Source: Opitutaceae bacterium BACL24 MAG-120322-bin51
GTDB taxonomy: Bacteria; Verrucomicrobiota; Verrucomicrobiia; Opitutales; Coraliomargaritaceae
Direction of reading: 5' to 3'
Length of the DNA: 64,000 bases
Assembly (NCBI GenBank): GCA_905182435.1
Contig: CAJJBN010000010.1
Span: 1 to 64,000, forward strand
How positions within the stretch are numbered: position 1 is the first letter of the stretch; the number at the start of each line of letters is the position of its first letter. The position numbers and the translations under genes are program-made. The notes beneath the pieces are model-generated. The model worked only from the letters and a program-made list of their open reading frames with translations, ran no database searches and was not told the origin of the DNA. Positions 51,304 through 64,000 of the stretch are shown one piece after another.

Positions 51304-53586
51304 GCGCTCGAAAACACCCAAGGCGTGCATCGCATTTTACAGGCCTATCACGACAACTACGACCGTATCGTGCGCCGCCCCGGACGCCTCGCCTTCGCGG
51401 ATCTCACCCACCTCCTCGCACCCGACTCCGCAGGCTCGCCGATGGGCGAAGTCGATCCGATGACGCGGCAACTGATGGACTTCCGCCTCGACGGTCAATT
51501 TGACCACTGGCTGTTCGATGAGTTCCAAGATACTAGCCGCCCACAGTGGGAAGTCGTGGCCAACCTGATCGACGAGATCGTGCAAGACGACTCCGGTGAG
51601 CGATCCTTTTTCTACGTCGGCGACACCAAGCAATGCCTCTACCTCTGGCGCAACAGCGACGACCGCTTGTTTCACGATATCCAAGCGCACTACAACGTCG
51701 GCGGCGCAAATCGTATCGTTAAACAACCGCTCTCGATGTCTTGGCGCTCAGCTCCACCCATCCTCGACGCGGTCAACGAGGTTTTTGAAGACCACGCTCT
51801 GATAGCCGAAACTTTCTCGACCGATGCCGCCATGCGCTGGGCACGCGCGTGGCAACCGCACGAAGCATCCCCTGCAACCAAAGGCTTGAGCGGCTTCAGT
51901 TGCTGGATTGAAGCGCAGAAAAACGACAGCCCCACACGCAACGAACTGATCCTCAAACTACTTCAAGACCTCAAGCCAATCGAACGCGGTATGAGTGTTG
52001 GCGTGTTAGTGCGTAAAAACTCCGATGCCAACGAAGTCGCCGAGTACCTACGCGAGAACTGCTCACTACCGATCCATACCGGCTCTGCAATCAAACCCGC
52101 AGTTGATAACGCAGCAGGCGCTGCGCTCCTCGCACTACTCAGTCTAGCCGCACACCCTGGCGATAGCCACGCACGCGGCTATCTCACTTTGATCGACGTC
52201 TCGACCGACGGCCCGGCACTCGCCAGTACCGCCGAGGAACTACGCACACGCCTACTCGCAGATAGTAATGAAAATGCCGTGCGCTGGGCGGCCGAGCAAA
52301 TCACCGCTCACCTACCCGCAGCCGACACACGTCACCGCGAACGCCTCAATCGCCTAATTGACAAAGCACGTGCCTTCGACAACGAGGAGCGCCGCGACAT
52401 CGATGGCCTGATTCACTTTCTTAGGAAGTGCCGCAGCGGCGAGTGCCACGCCGGCGATGCCGTGATCATCGAGACGATCCACAAATCCAAAGGTCTCGAA
52501 TACGACGTGGTGATCCTCGTCAACGAAGACAAAACTTCGCGCAGCGAAACACGCATCAATCCCCTACTTGATCCGCAAGGCAAAGCGGATTGGATCATGG
52601 AGCCGATCAAGAAAGACCTGATGCAGGCCGACCCAATGCTCAACCAACTGTTAGAGCAAAGTATCAGTCAACGTGGCTTCGGCAACCTCTGCACACTCTA
52701 CGTCGCGATGACCCGCGCCAAACGCGGGCTCTATATGATTAGCGCCCTCAAAGGCGCACACCAAGGCACTACCGTAAACTACCTCAAAGAGCGCCTCGGC
52801 ACCGAGGCTAAAGCAATCGAGCTGTTCCCAAAATCCAACTACCCTCTGCTCTGGAGCACCGGCGATCAAAACTGGCACGAGTCGTTTGAAGCAGCCGTGC
52901 AACCAACGTCCAATAGCCAACCAGCAACGGCGCCCGCTTTCGATCCCGCACATCCGCGGCTGCAGCTGGCACGCCCATCTACTGGCAAGGCACGTTTACT
53001 CGCCGCCGCCAAATGCTTCGACCTCGATGAGTACGCCAGCATCTTTGGCACCGCAGTGCACGACGCCTTCGAGCAAATTGAATGGCTTGAAGCATTCGAA
53101 CCAAAGCCCCAAGCGAACGATGACACGAACCTCACCCTAGATCTCTTCGAACAACCTGTGGAGGGAAACGCTCCGTCGTTCCCACATTTGGCAATGACCG
53201 AGCATTGCCCTCCAGAAGTGAAAGACGCACTGCAATCTTGCTTCGATGAGCAAGACATCCGCACGCTTTTCACCAAGCCGGAAACAGCAACCGTCGTCTG
53301 GCGCGAGCGCGCATTCAGTTACGTTGAAGGCGATCAATTCACTAACGGCATCTTCGACCGCGTGGTAATTTATAAAGCGGAAGACGGCAGCATTAGCCGC
53401 GCGGAGATCATCGACTTCAAAAGCGACCGTATCCACGCATCCAATACAATCGAGGCCGCCACCGAGCACCACAGACCACAGCTCGAAGCCTACCGTAAAG
53501 CACTCGCAAGAATCGTCGGCATTGATGAAGCAGTGATCGATTTGAAGCTGCTGTTCACCGATGTGCCACAGTTGCTGACTCTTTAG
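51304..53586 (+). CDS. addA: AddA-like helicase-nuclease, C-terminal part after frameshift
   Basis: Continues the upstream part. Helicase motifs: FAFADLTHLL-type segment, HWLFDEFQDTSRPQWE (motif II), FFYVGDTKQCLYLWRNS (III), LSMSWRSAPP (IV), IIETIHKSKGLEYDVVIL (V) and LYVAMTRAKRGLYMI (VI). The C-terminal domain is a PD-(D/E)XK nuclease: FGTAVHDAFEQIEWLE and RAEIIDFKSDRI (Asp and Lys). It would resect double-strand breaks. A family A palindrome sits in frame at 53159-53214 in the linker before the nuclease core. It ends 1 bp before a CPXCG gene. Confidence 0.8.
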   Translation, partial: ALENTQGVHRILQAYHDNYDRIVRRPGRLAFADLTHLLAPDSAGSPMGEVDPMTRQLMDFRLDGQFDHWLFDEFQDTSRPQWEVVANLIDEIVQDDSGERSFFYVGDTKQCLYLWRNSDDRLFHDIQAHYNVGGANRIVKQPLSMSWRSAPPILDAVNEVFEDHALIAETFSTDAAMRWARAWQPHEASPATKGLSGFSCWIEAQKNDSPTRNELILKLLQDLKPIERGMSVGVLVRKNSDANEVAEYLRENCSLPIHTGSAIKPAVDNAAGAALLALLSLAAHPGDSHARGYLTLIDVSTDGPALASTAEELRTRLLADSNENAVRWAAEQITAHLPAADTRHRERLNRLIDKARAFDNEERRDIDGLIHFLRKCRSGECHAGDAVIIETIHKSKGLEYDVVILVNEDKTSRSETRINPLLDPQGKADWIMEPIKKDLMQADPMLNQLLEQSISQRGFGNLCTLYVAMTRAKRGLYMISALKGAHQGTTVNYLKERLGTEAKAIELFPKSNYPLLWSTGDQNWHESFEAAVQPTSNSQPATAPAFDPAHPRLQLARPSTGKARLLAAAKCFDLDEYASIFGTAVHDAFEQIEWLEAFEPKPQANDDTNLTLDLFEQPVEGNAPSFPHLAMTEHCPPEVKDALQSCFDEQDIRTLFTKPETATVVWRERAFSYVEGDQFTNGIFDRVVIYKAEDGSISRAEIIDFKSDRIHASNTIEAATEHHRPQLEAYRKALARIVGIDEAVIDLKLLFTDVPQLLTL
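53159..53214. repeat. family A palindrome inside the AddA-like coding frame
   Basis: Left unit TGGAGGGAAACGCTCC then gtcgttccca; right unit, inverted, GAGCATTGCCCTCCA. The left unit nearly matches the second half of the purL copy (61442-61467). It encodes part of PVEGNAPSFPHLAMTEHCPP without interrupting the frame. Confidence 0.75.
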
Positions 53587-53587
53587 A

Positions 53588-53776
53588 ATGGAATCGTCAC
53601 AATCCTGCCACGTCACCTGCCCGAGTTGCTTTGAGGTATTCTCGGTATCAGGGCCTGCACCTTCGGAGACGCCGACGGAATGGGACTACGACTGCGAAGT
53701 CTGCTGCCGCCCGATGCTCATTCGTTTCACGCTCGACGGCGACAGTGTGATTGCCGAAGCAGAGGATGCATGGTGA
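53588..53776 (+). CDS. small CPXCG-type zinc-ribbon protein
   Basis: 62 aa. Two cysteine pairs, VTCPSCFEVF and YDCEVCCRPM, with acidic residues between and at the end (DSVIAEAEDAW), match the CPXCG-motif family of tiny cysteine-rich proteins. Zinc binding is expected. Its role is unknown. It starts 1 bp after the addA stop, so it is co-transcribed. Confidence 0.8.
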   Translation: MESSQSCHVTCPSCFEVFSVSGPAPSETPTEWDYDCEVCCRPMLIRFTLDGDSVIAEAEDAW

Positions 53777-53915
53777 GAAAAAGTGATACAGACATTTCTG
53801 GCTGTTCCTGAAATCCACGTCGAGGACACTCATTCGCGCCAAGCGCATTGCGGTCTGCTCAAGCGCAGTTGTCTCAACAAAATTGGTAATTTACTACATA
53901 TTATGGAGCTTTACC

Positions 53916-53988
53916 GTGGAAGCGACACTCCTGTCGCTTTATTCAGTGGAGGTTGCGATAAATAAAGCGACAAGAGTGTCGCTTCCAC
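53916..53988. repeat. family D inverted hairpin pair
   Basis: GTGGAAGCGACACTCCTGTC then gctttat, and the inverted GCGACAAGAGTGTCGCTTCC then ac. Differs from the 48701 copy in the outermost pair (GTGG/CCAC versus GTAG/CTAC) with pairing preserved. Confidence 0.85.
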
Positions 53989-54028
53989 ATTTGGTTCGCG
54001 CAGGGCCAACGTTGACGAGGCGGCCAAC

Positions 54029-54054
54029 GCGGACGAGGCGCAGCTCGTCCCTCC
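54029..54054. repeat. family A half copy
   Basis: GCGGACGAGGCGCAGCTCGT followed by ccctcc; hairpin GGACGAG / CTCGTCC. The gene-free stretch 53777-54178 otherwise contains the family D pair, a terminator and a family E copy (54127-54151). Confidence 0.65.
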
Positions 54055-54073
54055 GACTTAAATCTCTAGGCAC

Positions 54074-54112
54074 AAAAAACCGCCACGCAGCAAGGCTGCG
54101 GTGGCGGTTTTG
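54074..54112 (-). terminator. terminator, probably of fabV
   Basis: Long stem ACCGCCAC-GCAGC / GCTGC-GGTGGCGGT with one bulged G, flanked by A6 on the left and TTTTGTTTT on the right, so it can act in both directions. It is 67 bp past the fabV stop. Confidence 0.75.
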
Positions 54113-54178
54113 TTTTGAAGAAATGAATCGCGGGATAAACCCGCTCGCTACTCAACCACTGGCTTTGTGCCAGCAGTT

Positions 54179-55360
54179 TTACAAGCTGCTCGGTAGCGGT
54201 AGATCGACTTCGACATCTTCGTCGTAATCAACGCCGTCGAGTCCGAAACCAAACAGGGTCAAGAAATTGTGCTGGTAGCCAGTATAATCGCCGAGCACGT
54301 CGAGCGTCTCGGACGTAATCGATGGCCAAATTTCAATGACTTTCGCCTGAATGTCGGGTTGCATCTCCCAATCGTCGACACGAATACGACCGAGATTATC
54401 GAGCTGTAAATCCTTACCATAGAGGCGATCATCGAACAGGCGCACCATTTGCTCGATGCAATCTTCGTGCGTGCCCTTCGCTTTCATCAGCTTGATGATA
54501 ATGGAAATATAAAGTGGCACGACAGGGATTGCGGAGCTGGCCTGAGTGACGACGGCTTTGTTGACCGCGACATAGGCGGCACAATCGTAAGCCTCGGTGA
54601 TGGCTGCCGCAGCGCGCTCGACATCTTTCTTGGCCTGACCGATGGTGCCGTTGGTGTAAACGGGCCATGTGGCTTCGGGGCCGATGTAGGAATAAGCGAC
54701 ACTCTTTGCTCCAGGTGCTAGCACCCCAGCATCATCAAGCGCCTTCATCCAAAGCTCCCAGTCCTGACCACCCATCACATTGATGGTGTGTTGAATCTCT
54801 TCTTCAGTCGCTGGCTCAATGGTGACGTCTTTGACCTCGTCACGATCTGTGTCCATCGTGCGGTTGGTGAATGCTTGGTCGCCGATTGGTTTGAGCACTG
54901 ACTTGTAAACTTCGCCGGTCTCTGGATCGGTGCGACGCGGGGAAGCAAGGCTATACACGACTAGATCGATTTGACCGAGGTCTTCTTTGATCTGTGCAAT
55001 TGCCTGCGCTTTGACTTCGTTGGAAAATGCGTCGCCGTTGATGCTCTTGGCGTAAAGACCCGCCTCGTGAGCGGCTTTTTCAAATGCCACGGAGTTATAC
55101 CACCCAGCACTGGCTGGCTTGCCATTGGTCGATGGGCGCTCAAAAAAGATGCCAAATGTAGCCGCATCATAACCAAACGCGGCGGCAATACGGGAGGAGA
55201 GGCCATAGCCAGTCGAGGAGCCGAGCACCAGAACCCGCTTTGGCCCATCACTTCTTTTGGCGGCCTTGGCGACTTCGATTTCCTCACGCACTTTAGCCTC
55301 ACAACCTTTCGGGTGTGCGGTAATACATACATATCCTCGGATGCGCGGTTTAACTATCAT
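54179..55360 (-). CDS. fabV: trans-2-enoyl-ACP/CoA reductase FabV
   Basis: 393 aa, the normal FabV length. N-terminus MIVKPRIRGYVCITAHPKGC is the family hallmark. Cofactor site VLVLGSSTGYGLSSRIAAAF, then DLVVYSLASPRRTDP, and the active-site Y-x8-K in YIGPEATWPVYTNGTIGQAK. C-terminal part has LYGKDLQLDNLGRIRVDDWE. It reduces the enoyl intermediate with NADH in fatty acid elongation; FabV enzymes are less sensitive to triclosan than FabI. Single-gene unit. Confidence 0.95.
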   Translation of the reverse strand: MIVKPRIRGYVCITAHPKGCEAKVREEIEVAKAAKRSDGPKRVLVLGSSTGYGLSSRIAAAFGYDAATFGIFFERPSTNGKPASAGWYNSVAFEKAAHEAGLYAKSINGDAFSNEVKAQAIAQIKEDLGQIDLVVYSLASPRRTDPETGEVYKSVLKPIGDQAFTNRTMDTDRDEVKDVTIEPATEEEIQHTINVMGGQDWELWMKALDDAGVLAPGAKSVAYSYIGPEATWPVYTNGTIGQAKKDVERAAAAITEAYDCAAYVAVNKAVVTQASSAIPVVPLYISIIIKLMKAKGTHEDCIEQMVRLFDDRLYGKDLQLDNLGRIRVDDWEMQPDIQAKVIEIWPSITSETLDVLGDYTGYQHNFLTLFGFGLDGVDYDEDVEVDLPLPSSL

Positions 55361-55511
55361 GATAATACTTTAGTAGTTGAATAAAATTAGTAAGGTTTCA
55401 GTGAAAGAGACTCCTTCCTCTGAGGCAACTGGTAATTTACATGTATACAAAAAGACGCGAATCAGCATCGCCCACCCACGTCTGTTAAAAATAACCTGTT
55501 ACAACTAGGGT

Positions 55512-56876
55512 TTAAGCCTCCCCACGACCGATCCCGGACGCCTCAAAGCCGATTTGGCGAAGCGCTTCTAGATCGAGCAGGTTACGACCATCGAACAGGA
55601 AGGCCGGTAAATTCATGTGATCGTAGATCTTTTTGAAATCAAGCGCGTTGAACTCATCCCACTCAGTAAGAATTAACACGGCATGCGCATCCTTTGTCGC
55701 TTCGTAGGCATCTGCACAAACGGTCACAGAACGATCCTCGTCGGCAAGACCCAAATCGCGCCGAATTTGAGCTTCCGGCACTTTCGGATCGTAGATGCTG
55801 ACATTTGCCTGTTCCTCGAGCAGATCCTTACAGATGTAAATGGCCGCGGACTCACGGGTGTCGTTGGTGTCCTTTTTAAAAGCGAAACCGAGCACAGCGA
55901 TTTTCTTGTCCGAGACGGTGTTAAACATGGTGGCAATGATTCGACGCGCAAACCGATGCTTTTGAAAGTCGTTCATCTCGATCACACCATTCCAATAACT
56001 AGCAGCCTCTGGAATACCAAAATAATCGCACAGGTAGGCCAAATTCAGGATATCTTTCTGGAAGCAAGAGCCACCAAAACCGACGGAAGACTTGAGGAAT
56101 TTCGGACCGATACGGCTATCAGTACCGATCGCATGTGCGACTTCGTCGACATTGGCACCAGTCGCTTCGCAAAGCGCTGAGATCGCATTAATCGAAGAGA
56201 TACGCTGCGCGAGGAAAGCATTGGCGGTGAGCTTAGAAAGCTCGGACGACCAAACGTTGGTGGTCAAGATGTTCTCAGCCGGCACCCATTGCGCATACAC
56301 ATCAACCAAAGTTTGAATCGCGGCGAGGCCATCTGGTGTCTGATCACCACCGATTAACACACGGTCTGGATTCTCAAGGTCGGCCACAGCGGTGCCCTCA
56401 GCTAGAAATTCAGGATTAGAAAGAATTTGGAATTTTCGCCCCTTGGAGTTGGACTCTAGGATGCGCTTAATCGACTCAGCAGTGCGCACTGGCAAAGTAG
56501 ATTTCTCGACCACGATCTTGTCGCTCTCCGCGACTTCAGCGATTTTACGCGCACACTTCTCGATATAGCGCAGATCCGCTGCACGCCCAGCGCCGACGCC
56601 GTAAGTCTTGGTCGGCGTATTGACACTCATAAAGATGATGTCCGCATCACGAATCGCAGTGTCAACATCGGTCGAGAAAAATAGCGTTTTACCACGGCAG
56701 CCTTTAACGATGTCATCCAGGCCAGGCTCGAAGATCGGCAGCTCCTCGGAGTTCCACGCATCGATTCGCGCCTGATTGATATCGACGACAGTGACCGAGA
56801 TGTCCTTGCACTTATGGGCAATCATAGCCATCGTCGGCCCACCAACGTATCCTGCTCCAATACAACAAATTTTCAT
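55512..56876 (-). CDS. UDP-glucose 6-dehydrogenase (eukaryote-like UGDH)
   Basis: About 454 aa from ATG at 56876, where the Rossmann motif [19 protein letters not shown] begins; the longer frame is unsupported. Signatures: [49 protein letters not shown], catalytic Cys in [15 protein letters not shown], and [19 protein letters not shown]. These details (CPTKTYGxGxG) match the UGDH subgroup with animal-type sequences. It makes UDP-glucuronate for surface polysaccharides. No other sugar-nucleotide gene is adjacent. Confidence 0.92.
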   Translation of the reverse strand: MKICCIGAGYVGGPTMAMIAHKCKDISVTVVDINQARIDAWNSEELPIFEPGLDDIVKGCRGKTLFFSTDVDTAIRDADIIFMSVNTPTKTYGVGAGRAADLRYIEKCARKIAEVAESDKIVVEKSTLPVRTAESIKRILESNSKGRKFQILSNPEFLAEGTAVADLENPDRVLIGGDQTPDGLAAIQTLVDVYAQWVPAENILTTNVWSSELSKLTANAFLAQRISSINAISALCEATGANVDEVAHAIGTDSRIGPKFLKSSVGFGGSCFQKDILNLAYLCDYFGIPEAASYWNGVIEMNDFQKHRFARRIIATMFNTVSDKKIAVLGFAFKKDTNDTRESAAIYICKDLLEEQANVSIYDPKVPEAQIRRDLGLADEDRSVTVCADAYEATKDAHAVLILTEWDEFNALDFKKIYDHMNLPAFLFDGRNLLDLEALRQIGFEASGIGRGEA

Positions 56877-57327
56877 AGTATATTTAGGTATATCAAATCG
56901 ACCACCACACAAGAAAAAATTCCCCGTCACGTACTTCAATATCAAAACCAACTGAGCTGTGCCCCCATCCTCAAATTATACCAGGACTGCTGCGAACCTA
57001 CACTACAGACCGGACGATATTGATTTTAAGATGCATCAATCGCTTAGCCAGACTCAATCGTAGATCTAGCAATGTTTCCAGCACCCACGCAGACAGCTTA
57101 CATTCGATTTGTATCATCGCATCTAAGGGAGGGACGAGCTCCGTCTCGTCCGCCGTGCGAAACGGGCACAGTAAGACTCCCATATAAATGACAAACTGAT
57201 AAAAGGTAGGGCGTGCTCGCCCAGCGCGTCGTTTGCGAATGGCACCGAAAACCAACATTAGAAGAATCGCCATGCGGCTTCACCAGACGAACGGACGCCT
57301 GGACCAAGCGTCCCTACCTAATCCGAC
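56877..57327. other. gene-free interval
   Basis: No coding gene supported. It contains one family A half copy at 57127-57154 and an inverted word pair gcgtgctcgcccagcgc / acgcctggaccaagcgt near 57210-57315 of unclear meaning. Confidence 0.5.
57127..57154. repeat. family A half copy
   Basis: GGGAGGGACGAGCTCCGTCT then cgtccgcc: hairpin GGACGAG-CTCCGT-CTCGTCC, a clean single unit of the family. Confidence 0.75.
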
Positions 57328-58362
57328 CTAGCGCACCGCATCCGCCTCATAACCGAGGCCGATTTCTGCGCGCCACCAATCGAGTGCCTTCATATTGCCC
57401 AAGGTGTCGTCAAAACGCATCGCCACGGCGTCCGCAGCGATCGGTTTCCCGCGCATTTCGTTGGTAAACGAATCGATCTCATAGGCAAACAACGCGCGCA
57501 TCTTTGGCATCGCAATTTCTTGCACCGAGTCCTGCTCGTCCAACTCAATCCGAATCGTACCAGGGCAATGCCACGGCATCTCCACTGTAATACGCCCCTT
57601 ATCACCCAAAATCACTGCCACGTTCTCGTGATTCATTTTTAACGCACAGCTCGTCTTCGCCAAAATATCGCCTTCAAAGCGCATCACCGCCGTCGTCCAC
57701 ATATCAGTCTTGGTCTTCGAATCCAGATGCCCCACCGCCTTTAACTCCAGCGGCTCAGCAAACATACGGCCATGCGCACGCCCGGCAATCAAGCGCGCAA
57801 ACGACATCGTATAGCACCCGATGTCCAAAATCGCACCGCCGCCGAGGGCTTTCGCTTGAATACGCGACTCTGGCTGCTCGCCCGAGTTATAGCAAAAGTT
57901 CGCCTCAATCATCCGCACCTTGCCGATCACGCCAGAGGTCACCAACTCCACCACCCGCTGCGTCTGTGGATGGTGCCGATACATGAACGCCTCGCGCAAC
58001 AGACAACGATTGTCGTCCGCGAGCTTCTTCGCCTGCTTCGCCTCACGTAGATTCATCGTCAGTGGTTTTTCACACAGCACATGCTTGCCCGCCTGCACAC
58101 AGTGCGCAATCCACTCCAAGTGAAACGGATGCAGTGTCGCAATATAGACAGCCTCCACCTCCGAATCGGCCAGCATCGCTTCGTAGCTACCGTACACACG
58201 CGGCGCTTCATATTGATCCGCAAAGGTCTGCGCCCGCTTAATATCGCGACTCGAGACCGCATGCAGCACACTATCCGGGCAATCCTTCAATGCCGCAGCA
58301 AATTGATGTGCGATCTTGCCACAGGCAAGAATGCCCCAACGAACAGGTGATTTTGGTGTCAT
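57328..58362 (-). CDS. Gfo/Idh/MocA-family oxidoreductase
   Basis: About 344 aa from ATG at 58362 (58386 is an alternative). N-terminal Rossmann fold: VRWGILACGKIAHQFAAAL, YIATLHPFHLEWIAHCV, and the family motif GKHVLCEKPLTMN with its Lys. C-domain: LLREAFMYRHHPQTQRV and GGGAILDIGCYTMSFAR, the catalytic Asp/His region as in GDIGCY. It probably acts on a sugar or sugar-like dehydrogenase substrate with NAD(P). Specificity cannot be read. Single gene. Confidence 0.9.
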   Translation of the reverse strand: MTPKSPVRWGILACGKIAHQFAAALKDCPDSVLHAVSSRDIKRAQTFADQYEAPRVYGSYEAMLADSEVEAVYIATLHPFHLEWIAHCVQAGKHVLCEKPLTMNLREAKQAKKLADDNRCLLREAFMYRHHPQTQRVVELVTSGVIGKVRMIEANFCYNSGEQPESRIQAKALGGGAILDIGCYTMSFARLIAGRAHGRMFAEPLELKAVGHLDSKTKTDMWTTAVMRFEGDILAKTSCALKMNHENVAVILGDKGRITVEMPWHCPGTIRIELDEQDSVQEIAMPKMRALFAYEIDSFTNEMRGKPIAADAVAMRFDDTLGNMKALDWWRAEIGLGYEADAVR

Positions 58363-58387
58363 GCCACAGAAGCTAAAAACTAACACC

Positions 58388-58415
58388 GTAGAAGCGACAC
58401 TCTTGTCGCTTTATT
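58388..58415. repeat. family D single hairpin
   Basis: GTAGAAGCGACACTCTTGTC then gctttat; one arm only, 25 bp upstream of the Gfo/Idh start. The interval 58416-58670 has no gene and includes the run at 58450-58490. Confidence 0.8.
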
Positions 58416-58449
58416 TTCAGAGCCGTGCGCTTGGCCAGCGAGAAGCACA

Positions 58450-58490
58450 GCAGAGTCAGAGTAGGATTAAGAGTATGATTAAAATTAAGA
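58450..58490. repeat. GAGTAGGATTAAGAG-type repeat upstream of purL
   Basis: gagtcagagtaggattaaga and gtatgattaaaattaag; an inverted relative lies downstream of purL at 62733-62768. Confidence 0.55.
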
Positions 58491-58670
58491 CCTAATAGCA
58501 GCTTCCCTCTAGCTCTGGGTCCTCAGCCACCTCTGCGGTTAATCCAACTTACCCTCGCCCCCTTTCCCTCGAAGTTCAAAGTTCTACGTTCAAAATTCTC
58601 TTTCCCGTCTTTTCGAGTTGTTCCCCGCCAAATCCATCGCCAACTTACTCCTTTTCCCACTTTTACAGCT

Positions 58671-61727
<3,057 letters not shown>

Positions 61728-61728
61728 G

Positions 61729-62730
<1,002 letters not shown>

Positions 62731-62732
62731 GC

Positions 62733-62768
62733 TCGTCTTACTCGTAATCATAATCCTACTCTTACTCC
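62733..62768. repeat. inverted relative of the 58450 repeat, downstream of purL
   Basis: cttactcgtaatcataatcc and tactcttactccac; its reverse complement resembles 58450-58490, so purL is bracketed by inverted low-complexity repeats. Confidence 0.55.
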
Positions 62769-62810
62769 ACGTAGTTTATGGTTAAAATGCTCTCTCCTCA
62801 TTCCTCATAA

Positions 62811-63384
62811 ATGCCAACATGCTGGATCATCGCAGGCCCGAACGGCGCAGGTAAGACCACCTTCGCCCTCGATTTCCTGCCGCTCCGTCGGCTTGCCAGC
62901 ATTTCATTAACGCCGATGCCATCGCCGCGGGCTTGAATCCGATCAATCCCGAAGCTGAAACCTTCTACGCCAGTCGATATCTATCTCAGCGAGATTCAAG
63001 TCAGCCATAAAGAGCGGCAAAGACTTTGGATTCGAGACCACCCTCTCCGGCCGCAGCTACCTCGCGTTGATCAAAAAGCTCAAAGCATCCCGATGGCGCG
63101 TGGAATTAGTCTATCTGGCATTACCCAGCGTTGAATACTCACACGAGCGCGTTCAAGAACGCATTCTCGCAGGCGGTCATTCTATCCCACCAGCAGATAT
63201 CGAACGGCGCTTCTCAAAAAGCCTCAGAAACTTACTAGGCGAATTCAGTGAAGGTGTTGATCGAGCACGCTGTTTCATCAATGACAGTGAAACCTTAAGC
63301 CTAATTTTCACGCAAACAATTGAAGGTCGCCAGATCGCGAATGATGACTACTATGCGCATTTAGTTACACAATCGGAGCTATGA
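62811..63384 (+). pseudogene. zeta-toxin-like P-loop ATPase, multiply frameshifted
   Basis: Family-like segments occur in different frames: [20 protein letters not shown] (frame from 62811, P-loop), [20 protein letters not shown] (from 62894, third frame), YLSEIQVSHK (from 62982) and SGKDFGFETTLSGRSYLALI (from 63013), then an intact C-terminal frame to 63384 (VELVYLALPSVEYSHERVQE, GGHSIPPADIERRFSKSL). At least three frame changes are needed. The intact relatives are small ATPases of the zeta-toxin/AAA group. As sequenced the gene is broken; clustered base errors are an alternative. Confidence 0.75.
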
Positions 63385-63575
63385 ACCATAAAAACACAGA
63401 CACGGACGTCATCATGGCGAGCATGGAAAAGTCCGTAGCGAGAGCCCTTGAGCGCAAACGACGCCTCGGGCAATACGCAGTCGTCACTCGCAACGGAAAA
63501 CTCACTCGCCTCCAGCCTGAAGAAATCAAACCGCTCGCCGCCGCCGAAGATCAGGCACCTTACAACTCCAAGTAG
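63381..63575 (+). CDS. small protein coupled to the zeta-toxin-like gene
   Basis: 64 aa, starting in a 4-bp overlap (ATGA) with the broken ATPase gene. It has a helix with basic residues (EKSVARALERKRRLGQ) and a short beta hairpin (YAVVTRNGKLTRLQPEEI). The arrangement of a zeta-toxin-like ATPase with a tiny coupled downstream gene is familiar and suggests a toxin-antitoxin-like pair, but no activity can be inferred from sequence alone. Confidence 0.55.
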   Translation: MNHKNTDTDVIMASMEKSVARALERKRRLGQYAVVTRNGKLTRLQPEEIKPLAAAEDQAPYNSK

Positions 63576-63577
63576 AT

Positions 63578-64000
63578 GAATCTTTATATTTTGCGTTTGA
63601 CCCCAGGTTTCGCCCATAGATGGTTTAGCCTGTCCCATTTTCTAGCCGTAGCCGATGCTGCACCTAAGAAATCGGCATGCAAACTGGCTACCATAGGATT
63701 GCTGATGTTACAGGCACTAACAGATCTACCGCGGATCGGCAATATCGACATGGCAGTCGCCAAAGATGCAATCGCAGCTCACTTCCCTCGCATTGCCGGA
63801 AGCGCGATTTTCTAAATATCCAGCTTGTCCTCAATGACGCCGAATTGCACCGTGCGCTTGGTCAGAGCGCGACTACTGTCCCGCGGATCCAGCACGGCTC
63901 ACGTTATCCGATAGGTTTTGACATCACATTCGCACGTATCGCATCCGAGCGAGGCATCAGCACTGCGTTTTGGGAGAAAAAAGGGGTCAAACGTAGAAAA
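63578..64000. other. repeat-bounded remnant at the right edge
   Basis: Starts with the dispersed 27-nt motif (63578-63604) and ends with an inverted partial copy (ggggtcaaacg, 63983-63993). Inside are only fragments: an 80-codon frame that begins in the motif itself (63576-63815) and, in another frame at 63818-64000, LNDAELHRALGQSATTVPRI followed by QHGSRYP, resembling a helix-turn-helix piece. I read it as a decayed element, not a gene. Confidence 0.5.

Overview
The window reads as a fragment of a Verrucomicrobiota genome, most likely Opitutae/Puniceicoccales-like, with a short foreign piece at its left edge. The assignment is inference from gene content: a MurC-MurB fusion inside a division and cell-wall (dcw) cluster, a divergent FtsZ, DciA, GC-rich genes, and many dispersed hairpin repeats between genes. 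No 16S rRNA is present to settle it.

Layout. Positions 1-2755 are AT-rich (17 of 60 bases are G/C at 481-540) and carry three genes of a glycan-degradation cluster that look Bacteroidota-like: beta-mannosidase (5' truncated), glycosylasparaginase and a GH20 hexosaminidase cut off mid-domain. At about 2755 the sequence switches to GC-rich DNA (40 of 60 at 2821-2880), directly inside the C-terminal part of mfd. Two unrelated genes are cut at one point, so a chimeric assembly is the simplest reading.

From 2756 to 16300 come mfd (3' part), a SurA-like chaperone, tRNA-Cys, rpsA, DUF2288, dinB, three tandem copies of a structured RNA that I do not recognise (8660-9525, minus strand), dciA, thyA, folA, membrane and protease genes, and a Sco1-type copper protein with a partner. 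Positions 16331-27818 hold a compact minus-strand dcw operon: murD, a LysM lipoprotein, ftsW, murG, murC-murB, ddl, ftsQ, ftsA, ftsZ, mostly joined by 4-bp overlaps.

Positions 27900-48700 hold outer-membrane and envelope proteins, RluA, an SDR, a hibernation factor, tRNA-Arg, a metallophosphatase, a DUF3516 helicase, tRNA-Phe with a nearby 78-bp duplication, an RND efflux pair, a PP2C phosphatase coupled to a minimal kinase-like protein, and a type II glutamine synthetase behind a perfect sigma-54 promoter match. Positions 48700-64000 hold a YiiX-like protein, an AddA-like helicase-nuclease with one frameshift, fabV, a UDP-sugar dehydrogenase, an oxidoreductase, purL with one frameshift, a decayed zeta-toxin-like ATPase and a repeat-bounded remnant.

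A striking feature is the number of small dispersed palindromes. Several families keep hairpins through paired base changes, and some sit inside reading frames (addA, purL) or at gene ends (ychJ-like, helicase). All calls come from reading the sequence; no database search was run.
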